Position numbers and translations under genes: made by a program. A DNA stretch of 16,176 nt from JAMCXS01 sp046705545 (lineage in GTDB: Bacteria > Acidobacteriota > Terriglobia > UBA7540): NCBI GenBank assembly GCA_046705545.1, contig JBJKQF010000245.1, forward strand, positions 1 through 16,176. The letters are read 5' to 3'. The notes beneath the pieces are model-generated. The model did not search any database, was not told the DNA's origin, and saw nothing but the letters and a program-made list of their open reading frames with translations. Positions 1 through 6,152 of the stretch are shown piece by piece; within the stretch, counting starts at the first letter, position 1; every line of letters begins with the position of its first letter.

Positions 1-781
1 CCTCAAAGTAGTCACGGTCCGTGCGGTGTGCCAGGGCGACCAGTTCATCATGCGTGCGGGCAATCGCTCCGGAGAGTTCCCCCTTCGCCCCGGTCAGGGC
101 TTCCTTTGTGGCGGCCAGGTCTTTTTGCGTGCCGGCAATATCCCCTGACAAGTTCCCGAATTTCGCATTCGAATCCGCCTGGAGCTTATTGAGGTCCTGG
201 GAGCTGGCTTTCTGTTCAATCGCCTGGTTCAATTGCGATACGGCCCGGCGCTGCTGCCTTTGGATATTCGCGGCAAGCTCACGAGCACGCCCAAGCTCCG
301 CCTGCGTCAATCCCAGCTTCTGGCTCGTCACCTCGAATTGCCCCTTTAACTGCGCGTACCGGTCGTCGCTCGAGTCCATGCGCCGCGACAGCAGAGTCAA
401 TTGATCGTTATGCTTTTGCAGCGCTCGCCCAAACTGGAACCGGTTACTAATCGCCAGGGCAAGATTAGCGGCAACCAGCACGGCCAGAATAATCACCCAT
501 TTTTTCAAGCTGGCTCCGCCGGGCGCGGCGGGAGGCTGCCCCCACTCCGGTGGCGGCCCCTGAACATAAACATATTGCGGAGCCGGTCCGGGCGGAGGTG
601 GCTGTTGAGGAGCCGGCGGTTGCGGCGGTGTTGGCGGCGCCTGCCCGAAATTGCTGCCTTGCGGCGCAGCAGATGGCCGATGCGCTGCCCCGGATCCTGG
701 AGAAGTGCCTTCCGGCGAGCCGGGTTCGCCTAACCCAAACATCGCATGTCCGATGTCGCGTCTTTCCTTGTTATCTGCCAT
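1..781 (-). CDS. Proline-rich, single-pass membrane protein with long coiled coil (3' end outside window)
   Basis: I read this frame directly from the reverse strand. It stays open for 260 codons from the ATG at 781-779 and runs off the left edge, so the C-terminus is missing. A purine-rich Shine-Dalgarno (GAGGAGAAG) lies just upstream of the ATG. Residues about 1-46 are polar. Residues 47-88 are rich in Pro and Gln. One hydrophobic segment follows (about 94-112, starting KKWVIILAVLVAANLALAI). The rest (about 118-250) is charged and Gln-rich with heptad-like spacing, typical of a coiled coil. The likely topology is a cytoplasmic Pro-rich N-terminus, one membrane pass and a periplasmic coiled coil; this is inferred. 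I do not recognise a named family. It lies downstream of htpX on the same strand, after a 234-base gap. Forward-strand frames across this stretch look like shadows. Confidence 0.82.
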   Translation of the reverse strand, partial: MADNKERRDIGHAMFGLGEPGSPEGTSPGSGAAHRPSAAPQGSNFGQAPPTPPQPPAPQQPPPPGPAPQYVYVQGPPPEWGQPPAAPGGASLKKWVIILAVLVAANLALAISNRFQFGRALQKHNDQLTLLSRRMDSSDDRYAQLKGQFEVTSQKLGLTQAELGRARELAANIQRQQRRAVSQLNQAIEQKASSQDLNKLQADSNAKFGNLSGDIAGTQKDLAATKEALTGAKGELSGAIARTHDELVALAHRTDRDYFE

Positions 782-796
782 ATCTTCTCCTCACAC

Positions 797-859
797 TCAC
801 CAAGCGCCTGTGAGAGTTCTCAGAATCTCGCGTGCATTCAGATATAGAGGCTCCGGCAT
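797..859 (-). other. Possible 20-codon leader ORF
   Basis: A short reverse-strand ORF (peptide MPEPLYLNAREILRTLTGAW) begins at the ATG 859-857. It ends at 797, 15 bases before the ATG of the coiled-coil protein, and the intervening bases are that gene's Shine-Dalgarno. Its own ATG directly follows a TAA that closes another open stretch, and it has no clear Shine-Dalgarno. It could be a coupled leader peptide or pure chance. Confidence 0.15.
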
Positions 860-1015
860 TTAGACGTGCCGCTCGCTGCTGAGGTTGCCGTCCTCATCCG
901 TGATCAGTATCCCATTAGCAACTCAGCCAAGGGAAGCCAATTTTTGCAAAATCTTTGTCGCTTAATAGACGTTTTGTTGGGCAGTAGGTTAGAGGTGTTG
1001 CACACGCGCCGCATC

Positions 1016-1870
1016 TCAATAATAGCCCGGACCGATGAGCCGCTCGATGCGCTTTTTGATGGGAGGGTGAGTGGAGAAGAGGTTTGAAAACATCTGACGG
1101 CCGGTGAGCGGCTGGCAGATAAACAGATGCGCCATGGAAGGAGAAACCTGCATAGGCACGCGCTTTGACCACTCATCAATCTTCTTGAGCGCCCTTGCCA
1201 AGCCCTGCGGATTGCCGGTGATTCGCGCGCCGGTAGCGTCCGCCTCATATTCCCGGGAGCGTGAGATGGCCAATTGAATCAGGATCGCGGCAAGCGGCGC
1301 AACAATCATCATGGCCAGAGCAGAAAGGGCTCCGCCTTCGCGGTCTCCTCCCCCGCCTCCACCGAAGCCAAACATCTCACCCCAGAATACGATGCGCGCG
1401 ATCAATGTAATGGCGCCGGCGATTGTGGCCACGACGGCGCTGGTCAGGATGTCCCGATTCTTCACGTGACCAAGCTCATGAGCCAGCACACCCTCAATTT
1501 CCTCGTCGTCGCAGAGCTGTAAAATACCTTGTGTCACTGCCACTGAAGCATGATTGGGGTTGCGCCCGGTGGCAAAGGCATTCGGGGAGCTGGTAGGAAT
1601 CTTGTAAATCTTCGGTGCCGGAATGTTCGCTTTGGCGGCCAACCGCTCGACAATCTGGTAAATCCGGGGATCCTCTTCACGGGAAACGGGCTGTGCGCCA
1701 GAACTGGAAAGCGCGATTTTGTCAGAGAAGAAGTAAGCCCCCATATTCATCACCCCGGCCAGCACCAGGGCGAAAATCAAGCCGCGGTCCCCTCCCCAAA
1801 GGTCTCCGATGGCGAGGAATACCCCCGTCAACCCCGCTAGCAAGATGGTGGTCTTAAAATTGTTCCACAT
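1016..1870 (-). CDS. htpX: HtpX-type M48 membrane zinc metalloprotease
   Basis: This is a 284-residue integral membrane protease of the M48B/HtpX family. The family degrades misfolded or damaged inner-membrane proteins, with the active site facing the cytoplasm. The zinc-binding HELGH is at 131-135, giving ligands H131 and H135 and general base E132. The SREYEAD segment at 205-211 supplies the probable third ligand (E207). Hydrophobic segments lie at about 8-22 and 30-48 near the N-terminus, and at about 141-162 and 181-202 after HELGH. A glycine run at 168-175 is in the linker between the last two. The length matches the family (about 280-300 residues). The ATG is preceded by an AGAGGAG Shine-Dalgarno. 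The gene lies 84 bases downstream of the rhodanese gene and may share its transcript. I see no heat-shock operator. Confidence 0.95.
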   Translation of the reverse strand: MWNNFKTTILLAGLTGVFLAIGDLWGGDRGLIFALVLAGVMNMGAYFFSDKIALSSSGAQPVSREEDPRIYQIVERLAAKANIPAPKIYKIPTSSPNAFATGRNPNHASVAVTQGILQLCDDEEIEGVLAHELGHVKNRDILTSAVVATIAGAITLIARIVFWGEMFGFGGGGGGDREGGALSALAMMIVAPLAAILIQLAISRSREYEADATGARITGNPQGLARALKKIDEWSKRVPMQVSPSMAHLFICQPLTGRQMFSNLFSTHPPIKKRIERLIGPGYY

Positions 1871-1913
1871 GGCATACTACTCCTCTTGGTCTCCGCTCTC
1901 TCCCCTATTAGAT

Positions 1914-1930
1914 GCGGAGAAGGGATCCGC
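1914..1930. other. Short hairpin between rhodanese gene and htpX
   Basis: GCGGA at 1914-1918 pairs with TCCGC at 1926-1930 across a 7-base loop, inside the 84-base gap between the rhodanese stop and htpX. There is no T-run, so it is not a clear terminator. It might be a processing or attenuation element, or chance. Confidence 0.2.
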
Positions 1931-1954
1931 CGTTCCTCTCGCCAGCCCGGCCAC

Positions 1955-2440
1955 TTACCGTTCCGTGGGATACCCTTTGTGCGCCCAGTCGGTGCCGAAA
2001 TTGTGGGGAATATAAAGCACCCGGACATGCTTGAAACCCATCTGTTTGAGGGCCTCAAAAGCCGGGCGGACATTGGGACAGTCTTCCCACGGGCAGCAGC
2101 CGCAGTAGATCAGAATTTCCCTGCCGTGCGAAACCGATGCGACGCAATCCTTGAGTTTGGCCAAGCCGTCGGGACGAAAAGCCGGACCACAATACTTGGA
2201 ACCGGGAATGTGCCCTTGGTCGTAAAGGCTCCGGAATCCCACTTGCAGCAGCAAAGGCTTCTTGGCGGACTGTTTCAGTTCGCGTGCAACCGTCGCGGGC
2301 TCCACAAGGTCCTTTGGTGCCCAAACGTTCGAGGCGGCGAAGGCGGTAGCAGTCGTCGCGGCCAACACCAAAACCATAGCCCACAAAACGGCTGAGTAAC
2401 GACTCCAACCATGGCGGTCGATATCAGGTAATTTGCTCAT
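1955..2440 (-). CDS. Exported or membrane-anchored rhodanese-domain protein with Cys-rich active loop
   Basis: This 161-residue protein has an N-terminal hydrophobic segment (about 17-36, ending TATAFAAS) that could be an uncleaved anchor or a signal peptide. A single rhodanese domain follows. The family-typical GHIPGS is at 76-81. The active loop begins IYCGCCPWEDCPN at 111-123, where the rhodanese nucleophile is expected at C113. The loop carries four cysteines (113, 115, 116, 121), and C84 and C99 lie elsewhere, which is unusual. Rhodaneses transfer sulfane sulfur or act as thiol switches; a periplasmic redox or sulfur role is inferred, and the substrate is unknown. The ATG at 2440-2438 has no Shine-Dalgarno. 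A -10-like element ends 6 bases before it, so a leaderless transcript is possible. htpX follows on the same strand. Confidence 0.87.
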   Translation of the reverse strand: MSKLPDIDRHGWSRYSAVLWAMVLVLAATTATAFAASNVWAPKDLVEPATVARELKQSAKKPLLLQVGFRSLYDQGHIPGSKYCGPAFRPDGLAKLKDCVASVSHGREILIYCGCCPWEDCPNVRPAFEALKQMGFKHVRVLYIPHNFGTDWAHKGYPTER

Positions 2441-2446
2441 ATCGTT

Positions 2447-2473
2447 ATATTATCACGCCCCTTAACTCACCAA
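2447..2473 (-). promoter_or_regulatory. Candidate promoter of the rhodanese gene, possibly leaderless
   Basis: On the reverse strand, TTGGTG (2473-2468), a 15-base spacer and TAATAT (2452-2447) are followed after 6 bases by the ATG. TGA directly before the hexamer gives an extended -10 (TGn), which can offset the short spacer. Transcription would begin at or next to the A of the ATG. This agrees with the missing Shine-Dalgarno. Confidence 0.4.
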
Positions 2474-2480
2474 CAGCGCG

Positions 2481-2497
2481 GCGGCAGGGGCTGCCGC
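2481..2497. other. Perfect 7-bp inverted repeat in the divergent region
   Basis: GCGGCAG (2481-2487), GGG and CTGCCGC (2491-2497) form a perfect 7-bp arm repeat with a 3-base spacer. It sits 8 bases upstream of the candidate -35 of the rhodanese promoter, between two divergent genes. It could be an operator, or a GC-rich hairpin arising by chance. It lacks a T-run, so I do not call it a terminator. Confidence 0.3.
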
Positions 2498-2577
2498 AAC
2501 AAACAGTCACACATTCTCCCTTTCCACCCTTTGCCCCAGCACCCCAACCACGCTTCGGGAGCCGCTTACGGGCAGGG

Positions 2578-2586
2578 TGGTATAAT
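2578..2586 (+). promoter_or_regulatory. Extended -10 element, candidate promoter for the FmdE-like gene
   Basis: TGG followed by a perfect TATAAT (2581-2586) is a consensus extended -10 on the forward strand, 131 bases before the ATG at 2718. I find no good -35 at the usual spacing, as expected for extended -10 promoters. Transcription from here would give a leader of about 125 bases. Confidence 0.4.
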
Positions 2587-2717
2587 TTTCCGAGGGGTCC
2601 AGGATTGCAAAAACCTCGGCTGGCACAATCAGAGCGCTGCGCATCGGGCGCCATCCGGGTCTCTTTGTTTGTGTGTTTGTGGCAGCCAGGCTCCGTAAGG
2701 ATCGGTTTAGGACCAAG

Positions 2718-3320
2718 ATGAAATCGCTTGAAGAATACCTTTCTCTGGCAGCTCAGAACCACGGCCACATGTGCCCCGGCCAGGTGCTCGGCGTGCGCAT
2801 GGCCATGCTGGGGTTGAAAGAACTGGGCATCGACGATCCGGAAAAACACCGCAAACAGCTCATCACTTTTGTCGAAATCGACCGTTGCGTCACGGACGCC
2901 GTCAGCCTGGTTACGGGATGCCGGCTGGGAAAACGCTCTCTCAAGTATCTCGACTACGGCAAGGTTGCGGCGACTTTCGTGCATATGGAGAGCGGGCGCG
3001 CGATTCGGGTAGTGGCTCGTGACGACTCGCGGCAAAAGGCCAAAGATAAATTCAGAGACCTTCAGGATCCATACCGGCAGCAGCTCGAAGCTTATAAAGT
3101 GATGGACGATGACGAGCTCTTCACCCGCGAGTGGGTACGCGTCAAGCTGGACCCCCAGGATTTACCCGGGCGGCCGCGTTCGCGCATGGCATGCGCACAG
3201 TGCGGAGAGGGCGTCAACGACGGGCGTGAACGCTACGTGGACGGCAAGGTTTTGTGCCGTAATTGCGCGGGAGAAAGCTATTACCAACCCGTCGATCGGG
3301 CGCAGACTGAAAAAGCCTAA
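2718..3320 (+). CDS. FmdE-family protein with C-terminal four-cysteine zinc finger
   Basis: I start this 200-residue protein at the ATG 2718, which has AGGA 5 bases upstream; a longer in-frame start at 2673 lacks such a site. The N-terminal domain matches the FmdE family (formylmethanofuran dehydrogenase subunit E-like). HGHMCPG at 15-21 is the family signature, with further conserved cysteines in EIDRCVTDA (C57) and VTGCRLGKR (C68). The C-terminus carries CxxC pairs at 159/162 and 180/183, a rubredoxin- or TraR-like zinc knuckle. In methanogens FmdE associates with a Mo/W formylmethanofuran dehydrogenase. No catalytic subunits lie nearby, so here it may be a stand-alone metal-binding or redox protein. 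The rhomboid gene follows after 84 bases on the same strand. Substrate and partner are unknown. Confidence 0.9.
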   Translation: MKSLEEYLSLAAQNHGHMCPGQVLGVRMAMLGLKELGIDDPEKHRKQLITFVEIDRCVTDAVSLVTGCRLGKRSLKYLDYGKVAATFVHMESGRAIRVVARDDSRQKAKDKFRDLQDPYRQQLEAYKVMDDDELFTREWVRVKLDPQDLPGRPRSRMACAQCGEGVNDGRERYVDGKVLCRNCAGESYYQPVDRAQTEKA

Positions 3321-3404
3321 CCTCTCCCCTCCACGGGTCCACGGAATTCACTGGCCCTCGCTCACGCACCTGCCGGCCGCAGCCGCATTTCAGTTAATGA
3401 GTCC

Positions 3405-4832
3405 ATGAACGACGAATATCCTTTGACCATCCGGCGCCTGCCACGCTTCTCCTACCAATGGCCCAGCTACTGGCCCGTTGCCACGCTGACGCTTATCGGC
3501 CTTTGCGTCGTCGTCTTCATTCTGGAGACCGTTGCCGGAGGCTCCAAACAGATCGGCGTCCTACTGACTTTTGGCGCGTCCTATAAACCCTACTTCCTAC
3601 ACGGGCAGTATTGGCGGCTCGTCATGCCGATGTTTCTGCACATCGGCTGGTTCCACATCGCGGTAAATATGTACGCCCTCTATCTGCTGGGCCCCATCCT
3701 GGAGCGGGTCTACGGCTACGGCCGCTTTTCCGTTATCTATGTGGGCGCGGGCATTATCGGTTCTGCGCTCTCCATGACCATGTCCAACAACGTGGCGGCG
3801 GGAGCTTCCGGAGCCATCTTCGGCGTGGCTGGAGCGATGCTGGTCACAGGATACTTCCATCCCGAAGTTGTTCCACCGCGCTGGGGGCGAGCCTTCGGCA
3901 AAGGCATGGTCATTCTAATCGTGATCAACTTTGCGATCGATTTGCCGCTATCCCATTACATTGATATCTGGGGGCATGTGGGAGGTTTACTGGGCGGAGG
4001 CCTACTGGCGTGGCTGATTCCTCCACCGATTCCGAACCTGGGCCGTCGCTGGTTCTCGGCTCGGGTTTCTCAGTGGATGGTGGCCTTCCCTGCCGCCGTG
4101 ATTGCCGTGGCAATGGTCGCGACGGCTGATCATTACTATGCCGCCCAGCAGATCACCAAACTGCTTGCGCAAGGCGTCGAGTTCCGGGCCCAAACCCAGG
4201 ACGGCCAAGCGCTCCAACGCTTCCAGGAGGCTATTCTCAAGGACCCCAACGATGAGCGGCCTTATGAAGCAATAGCCTCCCTCTACCTTCAACAAAACCG
4301 GGTGGCGGAGGCCCTTCGCGAATACCAAAAAGCCCTGCGGCTAAGTCCCGATTCTCCCCAAGCCCAGATGGGATTAGCCGTCGTCTATAGCCGCCAGGGT
4401 GATCCCAAGAAAGCCCAGAAATTTCTTGAGGCGGCCGTAGGCAAAAATCCTAACACCGCCCAACTCCAGACAAGCCTGGGAGATCTCTGCGCGGACCAGA
4501 AACTCTATCCGGAAGCCATTGCGCATTATCAAGCCGCCTTGCGAATTAACCCCAAATTGGCCGAAGCCCAGAACAACCTGGCGTGGCTGCTCGCCACCGC
4601 TGACGACCAGCGCTACCGAAATCCTTCGGGGGCCCTCCAGCACGCCCAGCAGGCCGTCAAGTTAAGCGGATGGAAGCAAGCTGAATTCGTCGATACTCTC
4701 GCCGAGGCGCTCTTTCAAAACGGCCAATATGCCCAGGCGGTGAAGGTTGAGCAAAAAGCCCTGGCTCTCGATCCCCGCGAACCGGACATCCAGAAACACC
4801 TCGCCAAGTACCGCAAAGCCGCCGGATCATAA
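3405..4832 (+). CDS. Rhomboid intramembrane serine protease with C-terminal TPR repeats
   Basis: This is a 475-residue fusion. Residues about 24-205 form a rhomboid core. It has the HxxxN pair in WFHIAVNM (H84, N88), catalytic serine S135 in GASG (133-136) and catalytic histidine H191 in GHVGG. A further hydrophobic segment at about 226-243 follows. From about 250 to the end there are five or six tetratricopeptide repeats with typical A/G-A-L-x-P spacing. Rhomboids cut transmembrane substrates within the membrane, and TPRs bind proteins, so the tail may recruit substrates or partners. If the core has six TM helices with the N-terminus inside, the seventh would put the TPRs in the periplasm; this is inferred. 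The ATG at 3405 has only a weak Shine-Dalgarno (GAG), and no better in-frame start was found. Confidence 0.92.
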   Translation: MNDEYPLTIRRLPRFSYQWPSYWPVATLTLIGLCVVVFILETVAGGSKQIGVLLTFGASYKPYFLHGQYWRLVMPMFLHIGWFHIAVNMYALYLLGPILERVYGYGRFSVIYVGAGIIGSALSMTMSNNVAAGASGAIFGVAGAMLVTGYFHPEVVPPRWGRAFGKGMVILIVINFAIDLPLSHYIDIWGHVGGLLGGGLLAWLIPPPIPNLGRRWFSARVSQWMVAFPAAVIAVAMVATADHYYAAQQITKLLAQGVEFRAQTQDGQALQRFQEAILKDPNDERPYEAIASLYLQQNRVAEALREYQKALRLSPDSPQAQMGLAVVYSRQGDPKKAQKFLEAAVGKNPNTAQLQTSLGDLCADQKLYPEAIAHYQAALRINPKLAEAQNNLAWLLATADDQRYRNPSGALQHAQQAVKLSGWKQAEFVDTLAEALFQNGQYAQAVKVEQKALALDPREPDIQKHLAKYRKAAGS

Positions 4833-4894
4833 GCCCGCGATCTTGCAGTAGTCTCGTTGCCCCACCGCTTCCCGATTTCCGAACCTCAGTTTTT

Positions 4895-4923
4895 CGGACA
4901 ACCAAACCTTTTTCGGCTATCAT
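4895..4923 (+). promoter_or_regulatory. Candidate promoter for the methyltransferase gene
   Basis: CGGACA (4895-4900, 4 of 6 to the -35 consensus), a 17-base spacer and TATCAT (4918-4923, 5 of 6 to the -10) lie 54 bases before the ATG at 4978. The gap between the rhomboid stop and this gene (145 bases) is large enough for an independent transcript. Confidence 0.4.
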
Positions 4924-4977
4924 CTGTGCAATGCAGTTTTATGGGGCGAAAGACATTCAAAATTGGAAGGGTGGGTT

Positions 4978-6039
4978 ATGACTACCTCTATCAACCACGG
5001 TCTTGCGACTGTGCGGCAGGAGAATAGTGCGCCGCCAACACCAGAAAAGATAATGCAACTCGGCCTTGGATTTTGGGGTTCGAAGACTCTTCTCAGCGCG
5101 GTCGAACTCGAAATCTTTACGCAGCTTGCCAAAGGATCGAAGCCCGGCGCGGAACTAGGACGCATGCTGGGATTGCACCCGCGCGGCGTCAATGACTTTC
5201 TTGACGCCTTAGTAGCTTTGGGAATGCTGGAGCGAAACAACGGCCAATACTCCAACACCCGCGAAGCTGATCTTTTCCTCGACAAAGCCAAACCAACCTA
5301 CATCGGCGGAATCTTCGAGATGGCAAACGCCCGCCTCTACGGTCACTGGGGATCGCTCACGGAAGGTTTGCGGACCGGCCGCCCTCAAAATGAGTCCAAA
5401 GGCAGCGGAAGTGACAACACTTTTGATGCGCTCTATAATGACCCCAAACGACTGAGAAACTTTCTTCAGGCGATGACCGGGATCAGTTTGGGGCCGGCCA
5501 AAGCCATCGCTCACAAGTTCCCTTGGAACAAGTACAAAACCTTCGTTGATGTGGGTACGGCGCAAGGCGGACTTCCCACGCAGGTCGCTCTCAAACACGA
5601 ACACGTTACCGGTAAAGGGTTCGATTTGCCGGTTGTGCAGCCGATTTTTGAAGAGTACGTGCATTCATTCGGACTCCGGCCTCGCCTGAGTTTCCACGCC
5701 GGGAATTTCTTTGAAGATCCACTGCCGGAAGCCGACGTCCTGGTTCTGGGGCACATCCTCCACGACTGGAATCTGGAAGAAAAACAGATGCTCCTTTCGA
5801 AAGCTGTAAAGGCGCTGCCGAAAAACGGTGCCCTGGTCGTCTACGACGCCGTGATTGACGACGATCGCCGCAACAACGCCTTCGGACTCCTGGCCAGCCT
5901 GAACATGCTGATCGAAACCCCCGGGGGCTTCGACTACACTGGAGCCGACTGCTGTGGCTGGATGAAGAAGGTAGGCTTCCGAGAAACTCATGTCGCTCAC
6001 CTCGTGGGTCCGGATTCCATGGTGGTGGCAATCAAGTAA
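4978..6039 (+). CDS. SAM-dependent methyltransferase of the O-methyltransferase (ASMT/CrtF-like) family
   Basis: The protein has 353 residues from the ATG at 4978, which is preceded by GGAAGGG 6 bases away; an in-frame TTG at 4963 is less likely. Residues about 24-100 form a winged-helix dimerisation domain typical of small-molecule O-methyltransferases. A Rossmann SAM-binding domain follows, with motif I as FVDVGTAQGG at 189-198. The usual form is DVGGGxG, so the second glycine of the loop is replaced. The LHDW at 261-264 places H262 at the catalytic base position used by plant and bacterial O-methyltransferases. Family members methylate hydroxyls of phenols, quinones, carotenoids or polyketides. 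No biosynthetic neighbours identify the substrate here. The gene ends in a convergent gap facing thyX. Confidence 0.88.
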   Translation: MTTSINHGLATVRQENSAPPTPEKIMQLGLGFWGSKTLLSAVELEIFTQLAKGSKPGAELGRMLGLHPRGVNDFLDALVALGMLERNNGQYSNTREADLFLDKAKPTYIGGIFEMANARLYGHWGSLTEGLRTGRPQNESKGSGSDNTFDALYNDPKRLRNFLQAMTGISLGPAKAIAHKFPWNKYKTFVDVGTAQGGLPTQVALKHEHVTGKGFDLPVVQPIFEEYVHSFGLRPRLSFHAGNFFEDPLPEADVLVLGHILHDWNLEEKQMLLSKAVKALPKNGALVVYDAVIDDDRRNNAFGLLASLNMLIETPGGFDYTGADCCGWMKKVGFRETHVAHLVGPDSMVVAIK

Positions 6040-6081
6040 GCTGCCCTCAACAGAAGGCCTGAGGGGAATCACTGCGCAAGC

Positions 6082-6118
6082 CTGCCCAACAACCGGTCAA
6101 ATGTCCGGTAGGGGGCAG
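6082..6118. terminator. Two-part hairpin between convergent genes, possible bidirectional terminator
   Basis: CTGCCC (6082-6087) pairs with GGGCAG (6113-6118). Inside it, ACCGG (6092-6096) pairs with CCGGT (6105-6109) around an 8-base loop, with a 4/3-base internal loop between the stems. It lies in the 113-base gap between the methyltransferase stop and the thyX stop, where a bidirectional terminator would be expected. Neither side has a T-run, so a classical intrinsic terminator is not certain. A second, weaker repeat (GCGCT at 6131-6135 with AGCGC at 6145-6149) sits next to the thyX stop. Confidence 0.45.
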
Positions 6119-6152
6119 ACCACGTTGCCCGCGCTCGCTCTAAAAGCGCCGC

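Noticed and set aside
21..404. Forward ORF of 127 codons at the left end
   Set aside because: It is antisense to the 260-codon reverse frame with a good ribosome site, TM helix and coiled coil. Its Cys/Ser/Arg-rich translation resembles no protein family.
2673..2717. Longer start for the FmdE-like gene (15 extra residues)
   Set aside because: The ATG at 2718 has AGGA at correct spacing and begins close to the domain; the upstream ATG has no ribosome site.
2445..3035. Reverse ORF of 196 codons
   Set aside because: It covers the divergent promoter region and the first half of the FmdE-like gene, whose motifs are clear on the forward strand. The reverse translation shows no family features.
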